NCBI GenBank assembly: GCA_023414975.1
Contig: JAEZMI010000387.1
Span: forward strand, 1 to 34,313
Reading direction: 5' to 3'
Length of the DNA stretch: 34,313 nt
Origin: Pseudomonadota bacterium
GTDB lineage: Bacteria; Pseudomonadota; Alphaproteobacteria; Rhizobiales; Xanthobacteraceae
Within the stretch, counting starts at the first letter, position 1, and the number at the start of each line of letters is the position of its first letter. Below are positions 1 to 6,794 of this stretch, piece after piece. The notes under the pieces are model-generated. The model was not told the origin of the DNA. It was given only the letters and a program-made list of their open reading frames with translations, and did no database searches. A program made the position numbers and the translations under genes.

Positions 1-248
1 TCATCGCCGTACCCGGCACGATCGGCTACGTCATCAGCGGGATACCGCATCTGGACGACCTGCCGCCGCTTTCCTTCGGCTACGTCTCGCTGCCGGGTCT
101 CGTCCTCGTCGGGGGCATCGCGACCCTCTCGGCGCCTCTGGGTGCGCGGCTTGCCCACGCCTTCACCAAGCGTCAGCTGGAGGTGGGGTTCGGCCTGTAT
201 CTCCTGCTCGTCGGTCTGCGCTTCGTCATCGCCCTTGCGGGATTCTGA
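1..248 (+). CDS. TauE/SafE-family sulfite/anion exporter, C-terminal 81 residues (5' end outside window)
   Basis: The reading frame is open from base 3 and stops with TGA at 246-248. The visible tail has the TSUP (TauE/SafE) signature: a Pro-Gly-Thr-x-Gly-Tyr turn after a membrane helix, a second hydrophobic stretch (LPGLVLVGGIATLSAPLGAR), a basic HAFTKRQLE loop and a last helix ending GLRFVIALAGF. Family members are inner-membrane permeases that export sulfite, sulfoacetate or related small anions, or move them across the membrane; the substrate cannot be read from this fragment. It converges with the aspartic protease gene, with 20 bp between the two stop codons and no clear terminator there. 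Confidence 0.8.
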   Translation, partial: IAVPGTIGYVISGIPHLDDLPPLSFGYVSLPGLVLVGGIATLSAPLGARLAHAFTKRQLEVGFGLYLLLVGLRFVIALAGF

Positions 249-268
249 CGTATCGACAAGCGGTTAGG

Positions 269-994
269 TCACTGCGCGATCTTCGCGCGCATCACCAGCT
301 TCTCGCCCCGGATCTCGAAACTCGCCAGCCGCGACAGGAAGCTCATGCCGAGCAGGCTATGCTTCAGGGTGCCGGGGCTGGCGATCAGGGCGGGAACGTC
401 GCGCTCGGCGATGGAGCCGGCGATCTCCACCCGGTCGAGCACCACGGCGGCGGCGCGGCCGCGGCCATTGGCGGTGTCGATGGGGAAGTCGTAGCGGATG
501 AACTCGATGGGGAGGCCGGCGGCGACGGCGTCCTCCGGGGTCAGCACGACGCTGGAGGCGCCGGTGTCGACCAGCATAGGTATTTTTGTACCGTTAATCT
601 CGACCCGCACATTGAAGTCGCCGTCGCGGGCGCGGGCGACTTCCACGGAAGGGCCGCCATCATGCGCGAGCGGTACGGCATAGCCCGGCGCCAGCTCCGC
701 CAGCACGCGATAGGCGACGGCGTGGAGCTCGTAGCGGTAGGTGTAGCCGACGCCCAGCACGCAGAAAATCACCAGCCAGAGCGCCGCCGCCCGCAACGCC
801 TCGCCCAGACGGCCGGAAAACGTGGCGAGCAGGCTGGCGGCGATGACCAGCGCGAACGCGCCGTAACCCACGGCGTAAGCGAGCGAATCCGCGTCCAATC
901 CGGCAACGGGGCCGTGCCGGGAGGCCCAGACCATCAACCCGACGCCGGCGGCGAGGCCGATCAGGATGATCCACATCAGGCGGTCATGATTCAT
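269..994 (-). CDS. TIGR02281-type membrane-anchored retropepsin-like aspartic protease
   Basis: This 241-residue protein has membrane helices at about residues 7-24, 40-60 and 68-86, followed by a single clan AA (retropepsin-like) aspartic protease domain. The catalytic motif Asp-Thr-Gly-Ala-Ser is at 143-147, and the SLLGMSFL stretch at 213-220 is the typical second family motif. A single DTGA copy implies that it works as a dimer, as retropepsins do. The start chosen is the ATG at 992-994, which overlaps the stop of the DUF1289 gene in an ATGA arrangement, so translation is probably coupled. A much longer upstream extension is open but would run through the DUF1289 gene. The gene is last in the minus-strand bluB-cobS-DUF1289 series. 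The family is widespread in Rhizobiales; its physiological substrate is unknown. Confidence 0.85.
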   Translation of the reverse strand: MNHDRLMWIILIGLAAGVGLMVWASRHGPVAGLDADSLAYAVGYGAFALVIAASLLATFSGRLGEALRAAALWLVIFCVLGVGYTYRYELHAVAYRVLAELAPGYAVPLAHDGGPSVEVARARDGDFNVRVEINGTKIPMLVDTGASSVVLTPEDAVAAGLPIEFIRYDFPIDTANGRGRAAAVVLDRVEIAGSIAERDVPALIASPGTLKHSLLGMSFLSRLASFEIRGEKLVMRAKIAQ

Positions 995-1170
995 CGCGCC
1001 GCCCTCGGGGTGGGTTGGGTCCGAGAAAGGCGCGCCATGATGGCCTGTCGCTCGGCCTCGCTCATCGTGCTCCAGGCGCTGATTTCGCTGAGCGTGCGGC
1101 CGCAGCCGGTGCAGTGGTGCCGGGTGGGATCGAGCGTGCAGATCGAGGCGCAGGGTGTCGAGACGGGCAT
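991..1170 (-). CDS. DUF1289 small cysteine-rich protein
   Basis: This 59-residue protein begins MPVSTPCASICTLD and carries the DUF1289 pattern: Cys7 and Cys11, then Cys20-x-x-Cys23-Gly followed by RTLSEISAWSTMSEAER. The four cysteines could bind a metal; that is inference, as no function is established for the family. The ATG at 1168-1170 lies 14 bp after the cobS stop, and the stop codon overlaps the start of the aspartic protease gene. Both junctions support one transcript with bluB and cobS. No strong ribosome binding site is visible. A GTG four codons further up is a less likely start. Confidence 0.85.
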   Translation of the reverse strand: MPVSTPCASICTLDPTRHHCTGCGRTLSEISAWSTMSEAERQAIMARLSRTQPTPRAAR

Positions 1171-1184
1171 CGGATTCGGAACGC

Positions 1185-2003
1185 TCAAGGATGCCGCGCG
1201 AAGATAAGCAGACCCAGCAGGAAGGCAATCTCGACCAGGAGGGCCGCCGCACCGGCGACATCGCCCGTCTGGCCGCCGAATTGGGCGCGGGCAAGGCGCA
1301 CGAGGCCGGAAAAGGCAATAAATCCAAGGACAAGGCCGCCGGCGAGGGCGAGGCCGCCAAAGCCGGGGATAACCAGAAAAGCGGCGATCACGAGCGCGAG
1401 CACGCCCGCTTTCCACCGCGCCGCGGGCGAGGGGCGGCCCGCGCCGTGGCCGAGACCCTCCGGCCGGGCCGGGGGCAGGGCGGCGAGCATGAGCACCGGG
1501 GCAAGGCGCCCCACCGCCGCGGCCGCGACCAACCCCGCCGCCGCGGCGTAAACATCAACATCCAGAAGGGCTTGCAGCACGGTGATCCGCAGCACGACGG
1601 CAAGGACGAGCGCCAAAACGCCGAAGCTGCCGAGCCGGCTGTCGCGCATGATCTCCAGCCGCTTCGCGACTATCATACCGCCAAGGCCGTCCGCGACGTC
1701 CGCCAGACCGTCTTCATGCAGCCCGCCGGCGGCGGCGATGAGCACCAGGACGGCGAGGGTGGCGGCGACCGGCGCGGGCAGGCCGATGAGTGCAAAAACG
1801 AGTGCAGTGAGTGCGCCAGTCAGGCCAATGAGTGCACCCGCGAGCGGGAAAGCGGGGGCGAGACGGTCGAGGTCCGGCGGGCCGTCCTGCGCCGGCTCGA
1901 AGGGAAGGCGCGGCACCGGCAGGCGGGAGAGGAAGCGCAGCGCCGCCGGCAGGGCGCGCAGCACGTCCCCGGTCGCATCGGCGGCAGCCCTGAAGGGTGG
2001 CAT
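1185..2003 (-). CDS. cobS: Adenosylcobinamide-GDP ribazoletransferase (cobalamin synthase)
   Basis: CobS is an inner-membrane enzyme that joins adenosylcobinamide-GDP to alpha-ribazole (or its phosphate), making adenosylcobalamin. The 272-residue product is almost all hydrophobic helices and has the family hallmark GGLHEDGLADVADG at residues 93-106, an acidic metal-binding cluster, followed by RDSRLGSFGV. LRFLSRLPVP near residue 22 is also typical of the N-terminus. The start at 2001-2003 follows the bluB stop by 11 bp. An upstream ATG in the same frame would overlap bluB by 100 bp and adds a non-conserved basic stretch. The gene is called cobV in the Pseudomonas/Sinorhizobium naming. It shares its substrate pathway with bluB upstream and cobT divergently. 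Confidence 0.95.
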   Translation of the reverse strand: MPPFRAAADATGDVLRALPAALRFLSRLPVPRLPFEPAQDGPPDLDRLAPAFPLAGALIGLTGALTALVFALIGLPAPVAATLAVLVLIAAAGGLHEDGLADVADGLGGMIVAKRLEIMRDSRLGSFGVLALVLAVVLRITVLQALLDVDVYAAAAGLVAAAAVGRLAPVLMLAALPPARPEGLGHGAGRPSPAARWKAGVLALVIAAFLVIPGFGGLALAGGLVLGFIAFSGLVRLARAQFGGQTGDVAGAAALLVEIAFLLGLLIFARHP

Positions 2004-2014
2004 GGCGGTTCCGC

Positions 2015-2722
2015 TCAACGCTCGAACAGCAGATCGGCCGGGGGCAGGCGGCGTTCCCAGCCGGCGCGCTCCAGCTCGGGCGTGTCGGCCGGGGCGGCGG
2101 GGTAGCCTAAGCACAGATAGGCGACGAGACGCCAGTGGGCCGGCACCTCCAGCGCGGCGGTGATCTCGGCCGGATCGAGGATCGACACCCAGCCTACGCC
2201 GATTCCTTCCGCCGCCGCGGCGAGCCAGAGCGTGTGGATGGCCATCACCGCGGAATAGGCGACGGTTTCCGGCATGGTCGCGCGGCCGAGGCCGTGGCCG
2301 GTCTCCGGGTCCGGCTCGACGAAGACGGCGAGATGCTCGGGGGCTTCGTCGAGCCCGGCGAGCTTGAGGCGGGCATAGAGCGCGGCGCGCTCGCCGGTCT
2401 GCGCGGCCAGGGCCTGGGCCGCGAGTGCCTGCGCGTTGCAGCGGGCGAAGGAGGCCCGCACCGCCGCGCGCCGGCCGGTGTCCTTCACCCGCGCGAAACG
2501 CCAGGGCTGGGAGAGGCCGACGCTCGGGGCCGAGGCGGCCCGCGCCACCAGCGCCGCCACCGTTCCCTCGGGCAAAGGCCGGGCGAGGAAGTGCCGCACG
2601 TCCCGCCGCCAGGCGAAAAGGTCGCCCAGTCGCGCGCGGAAGGCCGCGTCGAAGGCGGGCGGCGCGCCCAAAGGCGGCGCCGCGCCGGCGGGGTGGGCCG
2701 GATTTGGGGGTTGCGCGTCCAT
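2015..2722 (-). CDS. bluB: 5,6-dimethylbenzimidazole synthase
   Basis: BluB is a nitroreductase-fold enzyme that uses oxygen to break down reduced FMN into 5,6-dimethylbenzimidazole, the lower ligand of B12. The 235-residue product shows the BluB N-terminal motif FAWRRDVRHF (residues 36-45, with Arg-Arg-Asp), SVGLSQPWRFARV for flavin binding, and the family stretch EGIGVGWVSILDP. The first 30 or so residues are a Pro/Ala-rich extension. The ATG at 2720-2722 is chosen; another ATG 13 codons upstream gives a basic leader with no homology that I recognise. It is first in a minus-strand operon with cobS and lies back to back with cobT across about 77 bp. No cobalamin riboswitch box is visible in that gap. 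Confidence 0.95.
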   Translation of the reverse strand: MDAQPPNPAHPAGAAPPLGAPPAFDAAFRARLGDLFAWRRDVRHFLARPLPEGTVAALVARAASAPSVGLSQPWRFARVKDTGRRAAVRASFARCNAQALAAQALAAQTGERAALYARLKLAGLDEAPEHLAVFVEPDPETGHGLGRATMPETVAYSAVMAIHTLWLAAAAEGIGVGWVSILDPAEITAALEVPAHWRLVAYLCLGYPAAPADTPELERAGWERRLPPADLLFER

Positions 2723-2799
2723 GAGGCAGGGTCTACCCCGCCGCCGCGCCCGATGCGACAACCATCCCGTCCTTTGCGGCTTTCATGCACGAGGCTTTC

Positions 2800-3822
2800 A
2801 TGCTGCGCTCCGCCACCGGCCTGCCTTTCGACGACATCCGCAACCTCGTGGCCCAGATGCCGGGACCCGATGCGGCGGCGCGCCAGGCCGCCGCCGCCCG
2901 GCAGGCGCAGCTGGTGAAGCCGCCGGGGGCGCTCGGCCGGCTGGAGGAGATCGCCCTCCACATCGCCGGCTGGCAGGGCCGGGAGATACCGGCGGTGAAC
3001 CGGCCGACCGTCGCCGTCTTCGCCGCCACCCATGGCGTCGCCGCGCGCGGGGTTTCGCCCTACCCGCCGGAAGTGACCAAGCAGATGGTCGCCACCTTCA
3101 CCAATGGAAAGGCGGCGGTGAACCAGATTTGCGGCGTGTTCGGCGCCGGGCTGCGCGTCTTCGACCTCGCGCTCGACCTGCCGACGCCGGATATCGTGGA
3201 CGAGGATGCGCTCACCGAGGCCGAATGCGCGGCCACCATGGCCTTCGGCATGGAGGCGCTGGCGGGCGACCCCGACCTGCTGTGCCTGGGTGAGATGGGC
3301 ATCGGCAACACCACCATCGCCGCCGCCATCTTCCACGGGCTCTACGGCGGCGAGGCCGCCGACTGGGTCGGCCCCGGCACCGGCGCCACCGGCGAGACGC
3401 TGGCGCGCAAGGTGGCCGCGGTCGCGGCGGCGGTGGAGCGCGCCACGGGCCATCTCGATGACCCGCTGGAGGTGCTGCGCAAGCTGGGCGGGCGCGAGGT
3501 GGCGGCCATGGCCGGGGCGATCCTCGCCGCGCGGCTGCAGCGCGTGCCGGTGGTGCTCGACGGCTATGTGGTGACGGCGGCCGCCGCCGTGCTGAAGGCA
3601 ATGGACCCGCGCGCGCTGGACCATTGCCTCGCCGGCCATGTCTCGGCCGAGCCGGCGCATCGCGCGGTGCTGGAGCGGCTCGGCCTGCGGCCGATCCTCG
3701 ATCTCGACATGCGGCTCGGCGAGGGCTCCGGCGCGGCGCTGGCGGTCGGGGTCATCAAATCGGCGCTCGCCTGCCATGGCGGCATGGCGACCTTCGCCGA
3801 GGCCGGGGTCGCGGCCGGGTGA
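2800..3822 (+). CDS. cobT: Nicotinate-nucleotide--dimethylbenzimidazole phosphoribosyltransferase
   Basis: CobT transfers the phosphoribosyl group of nicotinate mononucleotide to dimethylbenzimidazole, giving alpha-ribazole 5'-phosphate. Visible motifs are LVKPPGALGRLE (38-49), ATHGVAARGVSPYP (76-89), GEMGIGNTT (164-172) and LGEGSGAA (306-313), whose Glu308 matches the family catalytic base. At 340 residues it is close to the usual rhizobial length. The start at 2800 is preferred because GAGG lies five bases before it; an ATG at 2785, five codons earlier, has a poorer site. The gene is divergent from bluB and cobS, whose products supply its substrate and use its product. Its TGA overlaps a GTG start for the next gene. 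It is the rhizobial cobU equivalent, not the cobaltochelatase CobT. Confidence 0.95.
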   Translation: MLRSATGLPFDDIRNLVAQMPGPDAAARQAAAARQAQLVKPPGALGRLEEIALHIAGWQGREIPAVNRPTVAVFAATHGVAARGVSPYPPEVTKQMVATFTNGKAAVNQICGVFGAGLRVFDLALDLPTPDIVDEDALTEAECAATMAFGMEALAGDPDLLCLGEMGIGNTTIAAAIFHGLYGGEAADWVGPGTGATGETLARKVAAVAAAVERATGHLDDPLEVLRKLGGREVAAMAGAILAARLQRVPVVLDGYVVTAAAAVLKAMDPRALDHCLAGHVSAEPAHRAVLERLGLRPILDLDMRLGEGSGAALAVGVIKSALACHGGMATFAEAGVAAG

Positions 3823-4496
3823 GGCGCCCCGCTCGCTTTCCGCGCCTGCCGCCGCGCCAACGGGGCGGCAGCGGGCGAACTGGCTGGCGGCCAAGTGGAT
3901 GGCGACGAAGCGGCTGGCGGCGAAGCGGCTGGCGACGAAGTACCTGGGGTTCCATCGCCGTCGCTCTGGTGCTGATCGTGGTGGCGCTGGCGGTGGAACG
4001 CCTGGTGCCGCCGCTGACCGGCGCCGTGCGCGTGGCCGATGGCGACAGCCTCGTGGTGGCCGGCGAGCGGGTGCGGCTCGACGGCATCGACGCGCCGGAA
4101 CTGCACCAATCCTGCGGGGAGGCCGGCCGGGAATGGCCCTGCGGCGCCCGCGCCAAGGCGGCGCTGGAGGCCATCGTCGCCGAGGGCGAGGTGAGCTGCC
4201 GCCCGGTGGACGAGGACCGCTATGGCCGCGCGGTGGCGGTCTGTGAGCTGAGCGCCAAGGAAGGCGGGGCCAAGGAAGGCGGGGCCAACGAACGCGGGGC
4301 CAAGGAAGGCGCGGCCAAGGATCGCGCCGCCCGCGATCTCGGCGCGCGGCAGGTGGCGGCGGGCTGGGCACTGGCGACGGACGGTGCCTATGCGCGCGAG
4401 GAAGCGCAGGCGCGGGCGGCCGGGAAGGGGATCTGGTCCGGCCCCTTCGACATGCCTGCGGAGTGGCGCGCCCGCCACCCGCGCCCGCCGGAGTAG
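3819..4496 (+). CDS. Thermonuclease (SNase-fold) family protein with membrane anchor and two expanded repeats
   Basis: From the GTG at 3819, overlapping the cobT stop as GTGA, this reads 225 residues: an Arg/Trp/Ser-rich start, one membrane helix at about 46-59, then an SNase domain. Key residues fit the staphylococcal nuclease active site: VRLDGIDAPE (85-94, Arg86 and Glu94) and DRYGR (133-137, Arg137). The end, GKGIWSGPFDMPAEWR, is usual for alphaproteobacterial members. An alanine/lysine/glycine pentapeptide array (146-170) interrupts the link between the DRYGR strand and the DLGARQVAAGWA helix, where relatives have a short loop. The N-terminal 45 residues lie over another 15-nt repeat and the true start is uncertain; GTG codons near the helix are alternatives. 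It probably cleaves nucleic acid in the periplasm, as an anchored protein. Confidence 0.75.
   Translation: MRRPARFPRLPPRQRGGSGRTGWRPSGWRRSGWRRSGWRRSTWGSIAVALVLIVVALAVERLVPPLTGAVRVADGDSLVVAGERVRLDGIDAPELHQSCGEAGREWPCGARAKAALEAIVAEGEVSCRPVDEDRYGRAVAVCELSAKEGGAKEGGANERGAKEGAAKDRAARDLGARQVAAGWALATDGAYAREEAQARAAGKGIWSGPFDMPAEWRARHPRPPE
3881..3940 (+). repeat. 15-nt tandem repeat, four units, in the thermonuclease N-terminal region
   Basis: Four successive units follow the consensus (c/t)GGCTGGCGRCGAAG. In the frame of the nuclease gene they encode GWRRS-type pentapeptides. In the next frame they encode (R/W)LAAK and (R/W)LATK units. Units 3 and 4 differ at one base, which points to recent duplication. 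Confidence 0.9.
4254..4328 (+). repeat. 15-nt tandem repeat, five units, inside the thermonuclease domain
   Basis: Five in-frame units derive from GCCAAGGAAGGCGGG and encode AKEGG, AKEGG, ANERG, AKEGA, AKDRA. Units 1 and 2 are identical and later units diverge. The array sits in a surface loop of the SNase fold and keeps the frame. Confidence 0.95.
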
Positions 4497-4596
4497 CGCG
4501 CGATCCGATCCGATCGGATCGGGGAATGCGCGGCCCTGCCGCCGGCACGATGTTCGCGGCCTTCACGCCCGCCGTCGCCGTGCCTATCTACGGTCC

Positions 4597-5295
4597 ATGC
4601 CCGTGCTGCCCCCGCTGACGCCCTCACTGCGGCCCACCTTGCCTGACCCGCCCGCCCGCGCCGCCCCGCCGGAAACCCTCGACGCGGTGCTGGCGCGCAT
4701 CCGCGCCTGCCGGGCCTGCGTGGAGGCGCCGCGCGGGGCGCCGCTGGCGCATGAGCCGCGGCCGGTGCTGCATGTCGGCCCGACCGCGCGGCTGTTGATC
4801 GCCAGCCAGGCGCCGGGGACGAAGGTCCATGCCTCCGGCCGCTCCTTCGACGATGCCTCGGGCGACCGGCTGCGGGACTGGCTCGGGCTCGACCGGGAGC
4901 GCTTCTATGATGAGAGCCGCGTCGCCATCGCCGCCATGGGCTTCTGCTTCCCCGGACAGGATGCCAAGGGCGGCGACCTGCCGCCGCGCCGGGAATGCGC
5001 CGCGCTCTGGCACGACCGGCTGTTCGCGGCGCGCGCGCCGTTCGACCTGATCGTCGCGGTGGGGGCGAGCGCGCAGGCCTATCACCTGCGCCGGCTGGGG
5101 CTGGAGCGTTTCGCGCGCGGCGGGCTCACCGAGCGGATGATGGCGTGGCGGGACATCTGGCAGGCGCGCACGGGGCCGCGCGTGCTGCCGCTGCCGCACC
5201 CTTCCTGGCGCAACACCGGGTGGCTGAAGCGCCACCCCTGGTTCGAGGCGGAGCTTCTGCCGGTGCTGCGGGCCGAAGTGGCGCGGCTGATGTGA
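4597..5295 (+). CDS. Uracil-DNA glycosylase family protein with probable 4Fe-4S cluster
   Basis: This 232-residue protein resembles the Fe-S (family 4/5, COG1573-like) uracil-DNA glycosylases, which remove uracil from DNA in base excision repair. The cysteine pattern Cys38-x2-Cys41, then Cys117-x16-Cys134, matches the cluster ligands of that group. LLIASQAPGTKVHASGRSFD (67-86) is in the place of motif A (usually GEAPG), and HPSWRN (201-206) is the C-terminal motif. Motif A is off-consensus (SQAPG and no phenylalanine/valine-glycine loop), so substrate range is uncertain. The start ATG at 4597 gives a Pro-rich leader before the first cysteine pair; an open extension upstream overlaps the nuclease gene and is rejected. 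It is convergent with mrp, 10 bp between stops. Confidence 0.8.
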   Translation: MPVLPPLTPSLRPTLPDPPARAAPPETLDAVLARIRACRACVEAPRGAPLAHEPRPVLHVGPTARLLIASQAPGTKVHASGRSFDDASGDRLRDWLGLDRERFYDESRVAIAAMGFCFPGQDAKGGDLPPRRECAALWHDRLFAARAPFDLIVAVGASAQAYHLRRLGLERFARGGLTERMMAWRDIWQARTGPRVLPLPHPSWRNTGWLKRHPWFEAELLPVLRAEVARLM

Positions 5296-5305
5296 GGCGA
5301 GCGTC

Positions 5306-6541
5306 TCAGCCTTCCATCACGATGCGCGGCGCGGGGCGCGCGGCGTTGCGCCGGCCGGCGAGCGCCTCGCGCACGGAATTGGCGATGGTGCGGTAAATCT
5401 CCGCCTCATGGCTGTCCGGCGCGGTCGCGGTGATCGGGCGGCCGGCGTCGGAGGTCTCGCGGATCGACAGGTGCAGCGGCACCTCGCCGAGGAAGGGCAC
5501 GCCGAAACGCTGCGCCTCATGGCGCGCGCCGCCATGGCCGAACACATCCGAGCGGCCGCCGCAATGCGGGCAGAGGAAGTAGCTCATGTTCTCGACGATG
5601 CCGAGAACGGGAACGTTGACCTTCTGGAACATGGCGATGCCGCGCCGCGCGTCGATCAGCGCGAGGTCCTGCGGGGTGGAGACGATGACGGCGCCGGCCA
5701 GCGGCACCTGCTGCGCCATGGTGAGCTGCGCGTCGCCGGTGCCGGGCGGCATGTCCACGACGAGAATGTCGAGCGGCGCCCAGTTCACTTCCTTGAGCAG
5801 CTGGCTGATGGCGGACATGACCATCGGCCCGCGCCAGATCATCGGGGTTTCCTCCTCGACGAGGAAGCCGATGGACATGACCTTGAGGCCGAAGGCCTGC
5901 ATGGGCTGGATCATTCGCCCGTTCACCTCCGGCTTGCCGCGCAGCCCCATGAGGCGCGGCACGGAGGGGCCGTAAATATCGGCGTCGAGCAGGCCGACCT
6001 TCAGCCCGGTGGCGGCAAGGCCGAGGGCGAGATTGGCCGCGAGGGTGGACTTGCCCACACCCCCCTTGCCGGAAGCCACGGCGATGATGGCGCCGACGCC
6101 GGGCAGGCCGGAGGATTCCTTCTGCGGATCGGCCGGCGGTTGCGCGTGGGAGTGGCCGGCGTGGGAATGGCCGGCGTGCGTGTGCCCTGCGTGGGAATGA
6201 TCCGCGTGGGAATGCCCTGCGTGGGAATGCCCTCCCTGGCCGGAGACGCGCACCGGCTGGGTGGAGGTGCCGCCGGCGGGCGCGGCCCCCGCGCCGCCTT
6301 TCCGCTCGGCGGTGAGCGCCACCAGCGCCGAGGTGATGCCGGGCGTGCCGCGCACCGTGCGCTCCACCGCCGCGCGCACCGGCTCCCAGGCCTGCGCCTC
6401 GCGGGCGTCGACGGTGATCGACATATAGACCTTGCCGCCGGACACGAGGATGTCGGACAAGGCGCCGGTCTCCGTCACCGGGCGGCCGTCGGGGGCCGAG
6501 ACCTGAGCCAGCCGCGCGCGAACCTCGTCTGCCGTCGCCAT
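5306..6541 (-). CDS. mrp: Mrp/ApbC-type iron-sulfur cluster carrier P-loop ATPase with His-rich linker
   Basis: This 411-residue cytosolic ATPase carries Fe-S clusters to apoproteins. Residues 1-80 form a MIP18 (DUF59)-like domain. Residues 104-133 are six His-rich pentapeptides. From about 148 comes the P-loop ATPase: deviant Walker A SGKGGVGKST (157-166), LLDADIYGPSVPRLMG, the DMPPGTGDAQLT switch region, and the cluster-binding CPHC motif in MSYFLCPHCGGRSDVFG. The C-terminal APRIVMEG is common in rhizobial Mrp. The start at 6541 has AGGAG six bases upstream; an upstream ATG in frame adds 25 unlike residues. It is divergent from the amino-acid binding-protein gene. The His-rich insert might hold metal; that is inference. 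Confidence 0.95.
   Translation of the reverse strand: MATADEVRARLAQVSAPDGRPVTETGALSDILVSGGKVYMSITVDAREAQAWEPVRAAVERTVRGTPGITSALVALTAERKGGAGAAPAGGTSTQPVRVSGQGGHSHAGHSHADHSHAGHTHAGHSHAGHSHAQPPADPQKESSGLPGVGAIIAVASGKGGVGKSTLAANLALGLAATGLKVGLLDADIYGPSVPRLMGLRGKPEVNGRMIQPMQAFGLKVMSIGFLVEEETPMIWRGPMVMSAISQLLKEVNWAPLDILVVDMPPGTGDAQLTMAQQVPLAGAVIVSTPQDLALIDARRGIAMFQKVNVPVLGIVENMSYFLCPHCGGRSDVFGHGGARHEAQRFGVPFLGEVPLHLSIRETSDAGRPITATAPDSHEAEIYRTIANSVREALAGRRNAARPAPRIVMEG
6143..6232 (-). repeat. 15-nt tandem repeat coding for six GHSHA-type pentapeptides in mrp
   Basis: Six units of 15 nt encode GHSHA, GHSHA, DHSHA, GHTHA, GHSHA and GHSHA, giving twelve histidines. Variation is mostly at third codon positions, apart from the D and T variants, which suggests selection on the peptide after expansion of the unit. 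Confidence 0.95.
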
Positions 6542-6794
6542 GTGCGTCTCCTCGCTGGACCTGTTCGAAAAACGGACCTTCGCGCCCGTGAGACACCACA
6601 GATAGGCGAGCGTCAACCCGGCGCCAGCCGTCGGCTGATCGAGCGGGCCAATGAGGCGCCGTGTGCCTAGGGAGTATCCACACCGACTTTCTGACTACAA
6701 AGGGTGCAGCCCTGTTGCGCTCGCTTCGCGATTAGTGCCAGCATGGGTAGCCGGTAAGAAGATGAACAACCGGCACAGACCGTCAGAGGGGAAC

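Noticed and set aside
1795..1845. Repeated GAGTGCA motifs inside cobS
   Set aside because: They code for a Leu/Ala-rich membrane helix with recurring codons; spacing is irregular, so it is not counted with the 15-nt arrays.
2723..2799. Possible cobalamin riboswitch between bluB and cobT
   Set aside because: The gap of about 77 bp is too short and no B12-box sequence is present on either strand.
4254..4328. Repeat array considered as CRISPR
   Set aside because: The units are 15 nt, directly adjoining, without spacers, and are translated in frame.
6542..6794. Promoters in the mrp/amino-acid receptor divergent gap
   Set aside because: TTGACG stands upstream of mrp on the minus strand but has no acceptable -10 at 16-18 bp; no sigma-54 site fits upstream of the receptor gene.
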